The translations under genes were made by a program, and so were the position numbers. Source: a bacterium (GTDB lineage Bacteria > Armatimonadota > Abditibacteriia > Abditibacteriales > Abditibacteriaceae). From it: 64,000 nt of DNA. The stretch is from contig SDZD01000030.1 in assembly GCA_004172935.1 (NCBI GenBank), positions 1 through 64,000 of the forward strand. Reading direction: 5' to 3'. Every line of letters starts with the position of its first letter. Within the stretch, counting starts at the first letter, position 1. The notes under the pieces are model-generated. The model searched no databases. It was not told where the DNA came from and worked only from the letters and a program-made list of their open reading frames with translations. Shown here piece after piece: positions 1-8,767 of the stretch.

Positions 1-105
1 AGGCGACTTACCCGCGACTACGAGTTCAATCCCAAATCCAGCGAGGCGTGGATTACTATCGCATTCATTGGCCTCATGCTCAACAGACTCAAGAAATACT
101 TTTGA
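1..105 (+). mobile_element. IS5-family transposase, C-terminal fragment
   Basis: The window opens inside an open frame (frame 1) that encodes 34 residues and stops at TGA 103-105. It contains RDYEFNPKSSEAWI followed by a short hydrophobic stretch and a basic end. This matches the C-terminal tail of IS5-type DDE transposases (the R-x-x-R/K-DYE...SSEA-hydrophobic pattern). The catalytic DDE part lies to the left of the window, so whether the element is intact cannot be judged. No terminal inverted repeat could be placed in the following 150 bases. Confidence 0.7.
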
Positions 106-210
106 TACACCCTCTGAGCTTGCGAAGGATTTATCCTGCGGCATGGGAAATAACCGGAGGTAAAGCGACCGTAGGGCCAAAAAGAGGGTGCCTCCAATTC
201 GGTGAGCGGA

Positions 211-230
211 AACTAAAAACTAACCACTAG
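211..230. repeat. Dispersed A-rich intergenic repeat, copy 1
   Basis: The 20-mer AACTAAAAACTAACCACTAG recurs with one mismatch at 8746-8765. Both copies are intergenic and in the same orientation. The function is unknown. Confidence 0.5.
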
Positions 231-326
231 CTACTAAAAACTAGAAAACGTAACTTACGATGTTACATCCCCCTGAGGCATACTTTTAATGGTTGATGGG
301 CAAAGGCCTCAAAGATTGAAAAAACT

Positions 327-447
327 TTGATTAATCAATCTTTTGGTTGTTTTTAAGTGTTTAAAGTTGTATAAAATCGCCCATTAATCAATGAAAAAGA
401 TTGATTGAATCCCGAAAATGATTGATTTATGCCCTCAAAACATTGAT
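327..447. promoter_or_regulatory. Cluster of ATTGATT/AATCAAT motifs, copy 1
   Basis: Within about 120 bases there are at least five ATTGATT or AATCAAT elements, including the perfect palindrome TTGATTAATCAA at 327-338. The 16-mer TTAAGTGTTTAAAGTT (353-368) recurs exactly at 15205-15220 beside a similar cluster. The cluster lies upstream of the Ser/Thr kinase gene. The repetition is seen in the sequence; a role as binding sites for a regulator is inferred. Confidence 0.45.
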
Positions 448-518
448 TATTTTCGTTCCTAATCCCCAACTCGCGCCCCTTCGCCTTCGCGAGAAATTCC
501 AAATTTCTAACTAAAGTA

Positions 519-2168
519 ATGCTCTGCCCCGTCTGCCAATCTCCCAATCCCGAAGATGCGCGCTTTTGCACGACTTGTGGCTCCCCGCTCCCCGCCGTTG
601 AAGCCGCGCCCGAATCCTTCATCCTGAAACCCCGCACCTCGCTCCGTGATGGCGCCTTCATCATCGAAGAGTTGCTCGGCGCGGGCGGCTTTGGCCTCAC
701 CTACCGCGCCCGCGAAAGCGGTCTGGGCCGCGAAGTCGCCGTCAAAGAATTTTTCCCTTACGGCTCCACCCGCCAAAACGGACTGGTCGTTCCTCCATCC
801 ACTGTCACCGCCGAATCGTGGCGCCACGAACTGGGTGCCTTCCGCGATGAAGCCCTTACCCTCGCCCGTTTCTCCCACCCCGCCATCGTGCGTGCCTACG
901 CCGTCTGGGCCGAAGGCGGAACTGCCTATTTCGCTATGGAGTTCCTGCGCGGCCAGTCCCTCCAAAAACGCCTCGATAGTGGCAAACCTCTGCCCGTAGA
1001 CGAAGCGCTCTCCATCATCGAAACCATCGGCGAAGCCCTCGCCCGCGTTCACGAAGCGGGCTTGCTGCATCGCGACATCAAACCCGACAACATCCTCCTC
1101 TGTGATGGTCGCGCCGTCCTCATCGACTTTGGCACCGCGCGCGAGTTCGCCGCCGACCAGACCACACCGATGACCCAGTTGCTCACCCCCGGCTACGCCC
1201 CGCTCGAACAATATGGTCGCCGCGCTCGATTCGGCCCCTTCACCGATGTCTATGCCCTCGCCGCTACCCTTTACCATGCCCTCAGCGGTGTGGCTCCACC
1301 TCCCTCTCCCGACCGGGCAGCGGGCGTCGAACTGCGCCCCCTCGACGAACTCAACCCCAGAGTCTCGCCTCGCCTCGCTGACGCTATCCAGACCGCTCTA
1401 GAAGTCTCTGTCCCCAAACGCCCCCAAACCGTGGACGCTTGGCTCGACTCACTGCGCGAATCCCAACAGCCTCTTCCTGTCCCGCAGGTTGTCATCCCCC
1501 CTCAACCCGTTTTTATCCCGCCTTCCTCCCCGCAAACGATGCCGCCCGCTGCGACACCCTACGCGCCCCCCGAACCCTATATCCCCACGCCCGCATTCCC
1601 TGCTGGGCCGAACATCCCCACGCAACTCCCGCCCTACTTGCCGCCTCGCCCTGCTCCCGTTCACACCACCGCCTATCCCGATAGCGATGTCATCGAAATC
1701 CCCCCTGAAGCCCGCATCCCGACATGGTTTTGGTGTTTGTTAATTGCTACCCCGCTTTTTCTGCTGTGCTTCTGGCTCTTCTTTGATCCCGTACGCGGCG
1801 ATTTGCAAGCCTTCGACGCCCGTTTAAGCCCCGTACTGGTGCAATCCAATCAGTTACAGGGCAAATTGAATAGCTTGGCGCCCGCTGGTTCGCTCAATTC
1901 GTGGAGTGCTGCCAGTGTCTTGCCCCAACAGCAACGGGTTGTCGGACAACTGCGCGCCATCAATCCCAGTTCGAATGATGCCCTCTTCTCGCGCGACCAA
2001 CTGATTGATGCCGAAACCGACAAGTTAGCGGCCCTCCAGCAAATGTCCCGCTCCTCCAGCGCCTCCGATATGGCCAGCGCCTTCAACGCATTGGTACGCG
2101 CCGACGGGGAGCGCAACATGTGGCGCATCGACTACAACTATTTGAAACGCCAACACCGTTTGCGGTAG
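519..2168 (+). CDS. Membrane Ser/Thr protein kinase with N-terminal zinc ribbon
   Basis: A 549-residue Hanks-type kinase. Residues 1-22 form a zinc ribbon (Cys3, Cys6, Cys17, Cys20). The kinase domain spans about 45-310, with the glycine loop near 54-59, Lys76 in VAVK, the catalytic loop HRDIKPDN at 184-191, DFG at 203-205 and an APLE motif near 227. All key residues for activity are present. A proline-rich linker (about 318-400) leads to one membrane helix (about 402-422) and a roughly 125-residue external part without a recognised fold. The next gene encodes an FHA protein, so the pair probably forms a phospho-signalling module. The target is unknown. Confidence 0.93.
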   Translation: MLCPVCQSPNPEDARFCTTCGSPLPAVEAAPESFILKPRTSLRDGAFIIEELLGAGGFGLTYRARESGLGREVAVKEFFPYGSTRQNGLVVPPSTVTAESWRHELGAFRDEALTLARFSHPAIVRAYAVWAEGGTAYFAMEFLRGQSLQKRLDSGKPLPVDEALSIIETIGEALARVHEAGLLHRDIKPDNILLCDGRAVLIDFGTAREFAADQTTPMTQLLTPGYAPLEQYGRRARFGPFTDVYALAATLYHALSGVAPPPSPDRAAGVELRPLDELNPRVSPRLADAIQTALEVSVPKRPQTVDAWLDSLRESQQPLPVPQVVIPPQPVFIPPSSPQTMPPAATPYAPPEPYIPTPAFPAGPNIPTQLPPYLPPRPAPVHTTAYPDSDVIEIPPEARIPTWFWCLLIATPLFLLCFWLFFDPVRGDLQAFDARLSPVLVQSNQLQGKLNSLAPAGSLNSWSAASVLPQQQRVVGQLRAINPSSNDALFSRDQLIDAETDKLAALQQMSRSSSASDMASAFNALVRADGERNMWRIDYNYLKRQHRLR

Positions 2169-2263
2169 CTCTCTCCTCCTTACGGTCTCCACTTCCAATC
2201 GGGCGAGGAAAATGCAACAATCTCTTCAAACCCCTGACACACAGCGGGTCAAACTCTTTTCCG

Positions 2264-3673
2264 ATGAACGCTCCGGCTTCTCCACCATCCTCCACCACTC
2301 CCGCGATTTTTCAGGCCTTCGCCTCGCCCTCCCTCTGGAAAACAGTCGGAATCGGCGCCCTTGCCGGAGTCGTGGGGTTTGTACTGGGCGAGTTCATCAA
2401 TCAGTCAGCCGTTCAGCAGAGCGGCAGTATCACGCGCACATTAGCAACTTCCTCCGCCTGGGTTGGCATCATCGCTTTAGCGATGGGCGTCATTCTACTC
2501 GCATGGGAAAACGCCTCCTCGCTTCGCGGCCAGTGGCATCGCGACATGGCGCCGGGTGTTCCCCTCTTCGCATTTTTGGGGTTGGTTTCAGGCGCAGCGG
2601 CGCAAATCCTTTACTCGGTTGGCATGGCTGTCATGTTCGCCAGCCAAATGCGTTCCGGCCAATTCGAAATGGGCGGCGCGACGCTCGTGGCCTCCTCGTT
2701 CGTGCGTGGTATTGGTTGGGCGCTCTTTGGGGCGGGCGTCGGTGCCTCCATCGGCATCCTGCGTGGCGATAAAGGCCAGATTATGCGCGGTGCCCTCGGC
2801 GGCGCTATCGGCGGATTCCTGGGCGGCACTCTGTTCAACTTCATCGGTGCAGTTCTAGGTTCCAGCACCTCCGATTCCATCCCTCGCTTCGTCGGCGTTG
2901 TACTGCTTGGTGCATTCTTGGGTGGTGCCACCCGTTTGGTACAGGAAACCCTCAAGTCGGCGTGGCTTCTGGGCATCTCAACTGGCCCCTACGAGGGCAA
3001 AGAGTACCCGCTCGGCAAAAACCGCCTCACAGTTGGGCGTGGCAGTAACTGCGATCTATCCCTCTTCCGCGACGAAACCCTCGCCCCGCAACTGGGCGCG
3101 CTCGTTTTTCAGGGCAGTCAGTGGTGGTGGCAGGGCGAAACCATCGTTATTAACGGCGTTCCCCAAAACAACGCCCCGCTTCAGCCCGGTTCCCGTTTGC
3201 AAATCGGCTCTACCCTGTTCCGTTTCAACGACCGCTCCAAATCCGCCCCGCGCGACCCTCTGGCCCCACCGATCATTTATCCCTCTACACAAGCACCCTA
3301 CGCGGCCCAAACCGCCCCGATGCCCACTCACGCCTCCGTGGCTCCTGCGCCCGTAGCGGCAACTCCAATCGCCTGGACTTTTTCACCTGCCATCGGTAAC
3401 GCCCAAACCGGCTTCCGCCTCAGCCCCGAAACGGGTGCTGCTACAGTCGGGCGGGCCACAGGCAACGACTGGCAAATCAGCGACGACGGCACTTCCAGCC
3501 GTCACGCCCGCCTTGAGCGCACCTACGAAGGACTGGCGATTACCGATCTCGGCTCAACCAACGGCACCTTTATCAACGGTCAACAAATGGCCCCCAACGT
3601 CGCTATTGCCTTGGGCGGCGGCGAAACCATCCGCATTGGCCGCACACAGTGGATGGTGCGCCGTGGCGGTTAG
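2264..3673 (+). CDS. Membrane protein with two FHA domains
   Basis: A 469-residue protein. The ATG at 2264 is preferred because an in-frame start at 2120 would lie inside the kinase gene and add a non-hydrophobic extension. Residues about 25-225 contain several membrane segments rich in Gly and Ala. A first, degenerate FHA-like domain (about 245-320) keeps VGRG but lacks the usual Ser-x-x-His and Asn. A second, canonical FHA domain (about 385-465) has VGR, SSRHARL and STNGTFING. FHA domains bind phosphothreonine, so a link with the adjacent kinase is likely. The gap to the kinase stop is 95 bases; co-transcription is inferred. Confidence 0.88.
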   Translation: MNAPASPPSSTTPAIFQAFASPSLWKTVGIGALAGVVGFVLGEFINQSAVQQSGSITRTLATSSAWVGIIALAMGVILLAWENASSLRGQWHRDMAPGVPLFAFLGLVSGAAAQILYSVGMAVMFASQMRSGQFEMGGATLVASSFVRGIGWALFGAGVGASIGILRGDKGQIMRGALGGAIGGFLGGTLFNFIGAVLGSSTSDSIPRFVGVVLLGAFLGGATRLVQETLKSAWLLGISTGPYEGKEYPLGKNRLTVGRGSNCDLSLFRDETLAPQLGALVFQGSQWWWQGETIVINGVPQNNAPLQPGSRLQIGSTLFRFNDRSKSAPRDPLAPPIIYPSTQAPYAAQTAPMPTHASVAPAPVAATPIAWTFSPAIGNAQTGFRLSPETGAATVGRATGNDWQISDDGTSSRHARLERTYEGLAITDLGSTNGTFINGQQMAPNVAIALGGGETIRIGRTQWMVRRGG

Positions 3674-3840
3674 TGCTACCCCTCAAACAGAGCGCCCGAA
3701 AATGCTCATAAGGCGTGTAATATTCGATGCTTACCAGCGTTCGTTTGGGAGTCGATATATTGGGGGGAAGCGAAAACAGGCCTTGCCCGCCGCGTTGCGG
3801 GCAGTAACGATGGATGTCACAAAAGTCCGATGAAAGACAA

Positions 3841-3873
3841 TTGGAAGAGGCAGTTTAGGCTGCCGTCTTCCAA
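3841..3873 (-). terminator. Hairpin at the end of the GrpE-like gene
   Basis: TTGGAAGAGGCAG (3841-3853) pairs with CTGCC and TCTTCCAA (3860-3873), with one bulged G and a six-base loop. It covers the last codons of the minus-strand GrpE-like gene and is followed on that strand by TTGTCTTT, a weak U-rich tract. Confidence 0.55.
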
Positions 3874-4544
3874 ATAATAACATCTGCCGGGCGGAATATC
3901 TTTTCGCCTTGAGTCCAGCCGATACGAACTACTTTTTGAATGTGATTGTTCAAATCTACGTCCTCGGTTGTTTCGGTGGAAACAATATTCTGCACTTTGG
4001 GTTCCGCGACTTCCCCCATTTCTGGGGCAATCGGCTGAAGTTCGCACATTCGCAACACTTCATCAAATTGCTCTTGGAAATAGCTTAAGTTCATCTTGAT
4101 AAGCTCTTTTTTCAAGACGCGCTCGCCCAACCAATCCGGCGGATCGACATAGGCGTCCAGTTCTCCTTTGAAGTCGCTGATGGCATCATAAAGGAACAGC
4201 ATTGCGCTCAACATGGGCTTCATGCGGGCGCTTACGAAGTCATTTTTGTAGTCGCCCAGTTCGGTGTGTAGGGCATCGAATATTTTATGCTGGACGCCCT
4301 GTTGCTCGGCGACATCACGGAATTCGTTCCGCAGTACAACTATCTCTTCGCGGGAGGCTTTCATTTCTTTTTGAATGTCCTCCATCATAGATAGCAGCAG
4401 TTGCCCCTTATTGGGTTGAGGCGCTTCGGGAGGTGTTGGGGACACCGGTTCTGAGTCAATAGAAGTCGTTGAACGAAGCCCCGATATACGGAGTTCCGAG
4501 GCACGGGATTCCAGGGTGCGAGACGCGCGCGAATTGAATTTCAT
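3855..4544 (-). CDS. GrpE-like nucleotide exchange factor
   Basis: A 229-residue protein with a disordered, Ser/Pro-rich N-terminus (1-45), a helical, coiled-coil-like middle (about 48-100) and a C-terminal beta-rich part. The latter contains VVRIGWTQGEKIFRPADVII, which resembles the GrpE tail in which a turn and RPA-x-V precede the end. GrpE releases ADP from DnaK. The central region is divergent and no dnaK or dnaJ is adjacent, so this could be a second, specialised GrpE. The gene is divergent from the Roadblock-like gene. Family assignment rests mainly on the C-terminal motif. Confidence 0.6.
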   Translation of the reverse strand: MKFNSRASRTLESRASELRISGLRSTTSIDSEPVSPTPPEAPQPNKGQLLLSMMEDIQKEMKASREEIVVLRNEFRDVAEQQGVQHKIFDALHTELGDYKNDFVSARMKPMLSAMLFLYDAISDFKGELDAYVDPPDWLGERVLKKELIKMNLSYFQEQFDEVLRMCELQPIAPEMGEVAEPKVQNIVSTETTEDVDLNNHIQKVVRIGWTQGEKIFRPADVIIWKTAA

Positions 4545-4759
4545 CGGCGCTGCATTAGTACAATTGATTGACCTTCCGCGATGTTTCAGGGTCTACCATA
4601 GATGTCCGCGACATTGAGATATTATGTGAGCATAAAATAAGTTTTTTGGCAGAATTGGTGCTTCATCATCGTTACTCTAATGCACCGACCTCATTTCCAA
4701 CGCTTGCTTACTGAAAATGTATGAGTGCATTAAATTTCGTATAGATAACAAAGAAAATC

Positions 4760-5125
4760 ATGGCAAACGTTAAAGTAACATTAGATGAACTCATGAAGAT
4801 TGACGGCGCCTTAGCCGCCGCAATTGTTGACACTGAAAGCGGAATGTCGCTGGGAGACGCAGGTGGTAGCGCTACCCTCAACCTCGATGTCGCCGCTGCG
4901 GGTAACAGCGAAGTTGTCAAGTCGAAACTCAAGGTCATGAATAATTTGGGTATCAAAGGCTTTATTCATGACATCCTGATCACTCTGGACGATCAATATC
5001 ACCTGATTCGCCCGCTATCGAGCGCTAAGACGCTGTTTATTTATCTCGTCTTGAACAAGTCGAACAGCAACTTGGCAATGGCTCGCCATAAATTGGCCAC
5101 CATCGAAAAAGAATTGGAGATTTAA
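4760..5125 (+). CDS. Roadblock/LC7-like domain protein
   Basis: A 121-residue cytoplasmic protein that fits the Roadblock/LC7 (MglB-like) size and pattern. It has an N-terminal helix (LDELMKIDGALAAAIVDTES), a glycine-bearing turn (GMSLGDAGG), a central beta section ending in TLFIYLVLNKSNSNLAMAR, and a long final helix. Such proteins often bind or regulate small GTPases. No GTPase gene is visible nearby. The gene stands alone and ends in a very strong hairpin terminator. Confidence 0.65.
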   Translation: MANVKVTLDELMKIDGALAAAIVDTESGMSLGDAGGSATLNLDVAAAGNSEVVKSKLKVMNNLGIKGFIHDILITLDDQYHLIRPLSSAKTLFIYLVLNKSNSNLAMARHKLATIEKELEI

Positions 5126-5160
5126 GCAACTGGTGAAGTATTTGGCGCTTTCTGCGCCGC

Positions 5161-5206
5161 GAATATGCCTTCGAAAACCTTTGTTTTCGAAGGCATATTC
5201 GTTTTT
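5161..5206 (+). terminator. Strong rho-independent terminator
   Basis: An 18-bp perfect stem (5161-5178 with 5183-5200) with a four-base CTTT loop is followed by GTTTTT. It lies 35 bases after the Roadblock-like gene. Confidence 0.9.
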
Positions 5207-5373
5207 AGTGGCATTCCTTAAGAGCCTTGCAAGATTTCGAAGGCAACATAATATCGCTGGCTTTTCACTCGAATAATAAGAACAGTCCACTTACGACGAA
5301 ATTCGCGAAAATTAACCGAGAAACGGGCGATATTTCAGGCAACTAAGGGCTTCTGATGTAAAACTTCTCTTTC

Positions 5374-5673
5374 ATGTTGCATCGCCCCGAAGATAACTCT
5401 GAGGCACTGGAAGGAGCCGTTACCGAAGCACTCGATGGCGAGGTTTTGCGCGCGCAAGATTGGCATCAACTCGCCTCTGCGCTCGAACTGCGGCGCGAGC
5501 GTTTGTCACGCGATTTGCAGGAAGCTCATGAGTACGAGCGCGACACCTTGCAAAAACAGCTGGACGAAATCGACATTCACATCGAAGCCCTTGAGGAAGA
5601 AGCGAACATCTCTCACTTCGTCGAGGACAGTGTGAAATTCTCCTATGAAGTGCGTAGGTTAAGCGAAGGCTAA
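5374..5673 (+). CDS. Small coiled-coil protein of unknown function
   Basis: A 99-residue, strongly acidic protein. After about 25 residues it is almost wholly helical with heptad-like hydrophobic spacing and many Glu and Arg (about 28-80), suggesting a coiled coil. There is no signal peptide or membrane helix. I do not recognise the family. It stands between two terminators (5161-5206 and 5708-5745), so it is probably a single-gene unit. Confidence 0.65.
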   Translation: MLHRPEDNSEALEGAVTEALDGEVLRAQDWHQLASALELRRERLSRDLQEAHEYERDTLQKQLDEIDIHIEALEEEANISHFVEDSVKFSYEVRRLSEG

Positions 5674-5707
5674 TACTGTTAAAAGAAGCAAAGGCTAAAG
5701 AAGAGGT

Positions 5708-5745
5708 AAAGACGGGGTTAAACCATCGGGTTTGGCCCCGTCTTT
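5708..5745 (+). terminator. Rho-independent terminator before sucC
   Basis: AAAGACGGGG (5708-5717) pairs with CCCCGTCTTT (5736-5745), with further pairing of AAACC and GGTTT inside. It separates the small coiled-coil gene from sucC, whose start is 36 bases downstream. Confidence 0.75.
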
Positions 5746-5780
5746 GTGCTTAACTGGCCTTTGCACGTTCTTGAGTCACC

Positions 5781-6926
5781 ATGAAAATTCACGAGTACCA
5801 AGGCAAAGAAATCCTCGCCAAATATGGCGTTCCGGTTCCAAAGGGGCGCGTAGCCTCAACGCCTGATGAAGTAGAAACCATCGCCCGCGAGTTGGGCGTA
5901 CCCGTTGTTGTCAAAGCCCAGGTCCACGTCGGAGGACGCGGCAAAGCTGGCGGCATCAAGCTCGGCAAAACGCCCGAAGAGGCTAAAGCCGTCGCCGAGC
6001 AAATTCTCGGCATGGACATCAAGGGCCTGACCGTTGAAAAAGTCCTCGTCGAAGAAGCCGCCGACATCAAAGAGGAATATTATCTGGGCATCACCACCGA
6101 CCGCGCGGCTCGCCGCAACATCGTGATGGTTTCCAAAGAAGGCGGCATCGAAATCGAAATCGTCGCCGAAGAAAACCCAGATGCCATCGCCAAGTTGCAC
6201 CTCGACCCAGCCATCGGTTTGCAGGATTTCCAAATCCGCCAACTCGGCTTCGAGGCCAAACTCCCGCCCCTCGCCCTCAAAGGTATGGGCGCATTCTTGA
6301 AAGCGCTCTACCGCGTTTATCTCGACTACGACTGCTCACTGGCCGAAATCAACCCGCTTGTTCTCACTGGCGACGGTAAGCTCATCGCGGCAGATGCCAA
6401 AGTCAACCTCGACGACAACGCCCTGTTCCGCCATCCCGAACTCGCGCAGTATCAGGAAGAGCAGGAAGATGACCCCATCGAAGCCGAAGCTCACAAGCGC
6501 GGCCTCACCTATGTCCGTCTTGAAGGCGACATCGGTATCATCGGCAACGGCGCTGGCCTCGTTATGACGACCCTCGACGTTGTGAAGCGCGAAGGCGGCA
6601 CTCCGGCCAACTTCCTCGACATCGGCGGCGGCGCTAAAGCCGAAGTCGTCACCAAAGCTATCGACACTGTTTTGCTGGACAAAAATGTGAAGGGCATCTT
6701 CTTCAACATCTTCGGCGGCATCACGCGCGGTGACGAAGTGGCCAAGGGTATGCTCGAAGCCATCGCCACCATGAACATTCAGGTGCCCATCGTGGTTCGT
6801 CTCACCGGAACCCGCGCCGAAGAAGGTTTGGCATTGCTGGAAGGCAGCGCGCTCACGCCCGCCGCTACCATGCAGGAAGGTGCCCAGAAGATCGTGGCGC
6901 TTGTTAATCAGCAGAAAGCCGCCTGA
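5781..6926 (+). CDS. sucC: Succinyl-CoA synthetase, beta subunit (ADP-forming)
   Basis: A 381-residue protein, close to the usual 385-400 of SucC. It begins with the typical KIHEYQGKEILAKYGVPVP and carries an ATP-grasp domain (about 5-230), including GGRGKAGG and the AEINPLVLT stretch. A C-terminal CoA-ligase domain with NIFGGITR follows. With SucD it makes succinate and ATP from succinyl-CoA in the citric acid cycle. The partner sucD lies 2.6 kb downstream on the same strand rather than adjacent. A TolB-like gene starts five bases after the stop. Confidence 0.97.
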   Translation: MKIHEYQGKEILAKYGVPVPKGRVASTPDEVETIARELGVPVVVKAQVHVGGRGKAGGIKLGKTPEEAKAVAEQILGMDIKGLTVEKVLVEEAADIKEEYYLGITTDRAARRNIVMVSKEGGIEIEIVAEENPDAIAKLHLDPAIGLQDFQIRQLGFEAKLPPLALKGMGAFLKALYRVYLDYDCSLAEINPLVLTGDGKLIAADAKVNLDDNALFRHPELAQYQEEQEDDPIEAEAHKRGLTYVRLEGDIGIIGNGAGLVMTTLDVVKREGGTPANFLDIGGGAKAEVVTKAIDTVLLDKNVKGIFFNIFGGITRGDEVAKGMLEAIATMNIQVPIVVRLTGTRAEEGLALLEGSALTPAATMQEGAQKIVALVNQQKAA

Positions 6927-6931
6927 ATTTC

Positions 6932-7882
6932 ATGTTCAAATCTGTCGTGTGCCTTGCTCTAGGTCTGTTATGTGGGACAACTGGAGCTTACGCCCAAAAT
7001 CAACTCCCACAGGGCACGCTCTTTTACCAGTTCTATAATCGCAACAACAATTGGATTAATGTGGCCCCAGGTCGCAACTTCAATGCGCAAATCACCCGGA
7101 CTTCGGTGCCGGGTGGTCTTGAATTGGTGGGAGTCGATTGCTATGGCATCACCTTCGATCCAAACACACGACAGATGTGCTTTGCACGCACCCGCACTGT
7201 AACCAGCGGTAAGTTCAAAGGCGACCAGATCGCGCTCTATCTGAGCAATCTCGATGGCACCAACGCGCGCTTGCTTCAACGCGAGCGCATCGACTATTCG
7301 GGCGAAAGCGAACTGGTCTCCGACTTCACGCCTTATTACGCTTCCAACGGCGACCTGCTTTTTGAAACGGGCAACCGCATTGCGCGCATGAACGGCGATG
7401 GCTCCAATGTGCGCTACGTTACGGGAGCCTCCGAGAACTGCGGTTCGCCTTCAGAGCGTAATGGGCTGATTTCGTTCGAAAAAAGCGGGGTCTGTCTGTG
7501 CGACGCACAGGGGTATTCGCGCCGCCGCCTTGCCAACTTTCCGACGTACTACGGTCAGCCGCAAAGCGAAGGCGGCCCGTACACCGACGCGAAGATTAGT
7601 CCTGACGGAAGACAGATCGCCTTTGTGCGAGACGATCAGATTTTCGTCATGCCCACTCTTATAGCAGGGGCCAAATCGCGCCGCGTGTCGGACGCTTCGC
7701 GACCAGTGGGATATTCCGATCCCATTTGGAGTCCTGATGGCCGCTTTTTGGCGGTCGGAGTTTCCAAAGGAAACGGTGGGGCGCACGATATTTATCTCAT
7801 CAACCTAAGCACCGGTAAAATGCGCCAGATTACCAACACCCCCGACGACGAAATGCCGTCGGACTGGCGTCTTGTTCCGTAA
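6932..7882 (+). CDS. Secreted TolB-like beta-propeller protein
   Basis: A 316-residue protein with a signal peptide (1-21, cleavage near AYA-QN) and at least three PD40/TolB-type repeats. Clear examples are ISPDGRQIAFVRDDQIFVM and WSPDGRFLAVGVSKG; a final repeat ends in TGKMRQITNTPDDE. The predicted fold is a beta-propeller in the periplasm. It is shorter than TolB (about 430) and lacks the TolB N-terminal domain, so a TolB role in the Tol-Pal system is not supported. It starts five bases after sucC, so translation is probably coupled although the functions seem unrelated. Confidence 0.82.
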   Translation: MFKSVVCLALGLLCGTTGAYAQNQLPQGTLFYQFYNRNNNWINVAPGRNFNAQITRTSVPGGLELVGVDCYGITFDPNTRQMCFARTRTVTSGKFKGDQIALYLSNLDGTNARLLQRERIDYSGESELVSDFTPYYASNGDLLFETGNRIARMNGDGSNVRYVTGASENCGSPSERNGLISFEKSGVCLCDAQGYSRRRLANFPTYYGQPQSEGGPYTDAKISPDGRQIAFVRDDQIFVMPTLIAGAKSRRVSDASRPVGYSDPIWSPDGRFLAVGVSKGNGGAHDIYLINLSTGKMRQITNTPDDEMPSDWRLVP

Positions 7883-7906
7883 TTTAGTTCACAAGTTTCG
7901 ACCATC

Positions 7907-8665
7907 ATGTCCAACATTCCTATCGCTTTGCAACTCTACTCGTTGCGCGACGACTGTGCTAAAGACCTGCTCGGTACTCTCGGCGAGGTCGCCGCTATGG
8001 GTTATCAGGCCGTTGAGTTCGCGGGTTATTTCGGCCACGATGCCCAAACCATCCGCAAGCGTCTCGACGAGGTCGGTCTGCAGTGCGCGGGCGTTCACAC
8101 CGCACTTCCCACCGTACAGGGCGATGAACTCGCCAAAACTGCCGAGTTTGTGCATACCCTCGGCAGCCCGTATCTGGTCGTGCCCTACGTTTCGCCCGAT
8201 ACCTTCGGAGGCGAAGATGGCGCTTTGAAACTGGCGCAAACCTTGGCCGGAATCGCCGAGGAAGCCAAAAAATACGGTTCTTACGTTGGTTATCACAACC
8301 ACGCATGGGAATTTGAGGCGCTTCCAAGCGGTCAGACCCCAATGGAAGTTGTCTTCGACAACACGCCCGCCGAAGTTGTTTTTCAGGCCGACACTGGCAA
8401 CGCGCAGGACGGCGGCGGCAACGCCATCCCTCTGCTCGCCAAATTCAAAGACCGCGCCCAGACCGTACACCTGAAGCCCTGGACACAGGACTTCTCGCGC
8501 TACTTCCTAGGCGAAGACGACACGCCCTGGCCTGAAGTCTTCAAAGCACTCGAAGGTGGCTCCACCAAATTCTACATCGTGGAACAAGAGCGCTACCCCG
8601 AACCGCTCACGCCCAAAGAGTGCGTGAAGCGTTGCTTCGAGAACATCAAAAAACTCGGTCTTTAG
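7907..8665 (+). CDS. Sugar phosphate isomerase/epimerase family protein
   Basis: A 252-residue single-domain protein of the xylose isomerase-like TIM-barrel (AP endonuclease 2) superfamily. It starts IALQLYSLRDDC, a typical first strand, and has GYHNHAWEFE (metal-binding His and Glu) near 127-136 and ADTGNAQDGG near 162-171. HLKPW is in the last third. These residues suit a divalent metal site. The substrate cannot be named from sequence. It lies 24 bases after the TolB-like gene and is probably co-transcribed. Confidence 0.87.
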   Translation: MSNIPIALQLYSLRDDCAKDLLGTLGEVAAMGYQAVEFAGYFGHDAQTIRKRLDEVGLQCAGVHTALPTVQGDELAKTAEFVHTLGSPYLVVPYVSPDTFGGEDGALKLAQTLAGIAEEAKKYGSYVGYHNHAWEFEALPSGQTPMEVVFDNTPAEVVFQADTGNAQDGGGNAIPLLAKFKDRAQTVHLKPWTQDFSRYFLGEDDTPWPEVFKALEGGSTKFYIVEQERYPEPLTPKECVKRCFENIKKLGL

Positions 8666-8678
8666 TTCGAGGTTGGCG

Positions 8679-8741
8679 GTGGTTAGTTTCTGGCTCTGTG
8701 TCGGATGAAAATCTTGGTCCCAATCGCTGCAAACTAACCAC
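8679..8741. repeat. Inverted repeat in the isomerase-S4 gap
   Basis: GTGGTTAGTTT (8679-8689) is the reverse complement of AAACTAACCAC (8731-8741), with a 41-base spacer. It directly precedes the second copy of the dispersed A-rich repeat and could form a long hairpin between the two genes. Confidence 0.45.
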
Positions 8742-8745
8742 TGAC

Positions 8746-8765
8746 AACTAAAAACTAATCACTAG
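8746..8765. repeat. Dispersed A-rich intergenic repeat, copy 2
   Basis: The sequence differs from the copy at 211-230 at one base. It ends three bases before the start codon of the S4 protein gene. Confidence 0.5.
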
Positions 8766-8767
8766 AC

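Larger units (their letters stand above)
106..518. other. Non-coding stretch with dispersed repeats
   Basis: No convincing gene lies here. A 60-codon plus-strand frame at 48-230 runs through the transposase end and has no family signal. The stretch holds an A-rich intergenic repeat (211-230), a cluster of ATTGATT/AATCAAT motifs (about 311-455) and a small inverted repeat, AGAAATT-CCA-AATTTCT, at 492-508 just ahead of the kinase start. The latter two are candidate control elements for the kinase gene. Confidence 0.5.

Noticed and set aside
48-230. 60-codon plus-strand frame near the left edge
   Set aside because: It overlaps the end of the IS5-type transposase in another frame and has no supporting signals.
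507-1277. 256-codon minus-strand open frame inside the kinase gene
   Set aside because: It is antisense to conserved kinase motifs, is rich in Gly/Glu/Phe as expected from the reverse of biased codons, and has no family signal.
3784-3803. Short hairpin TGCCCGC/GCGGGCA after the FHA gene
   Set aside because: Only seven pairs and no T run; not enough to call a terminator.
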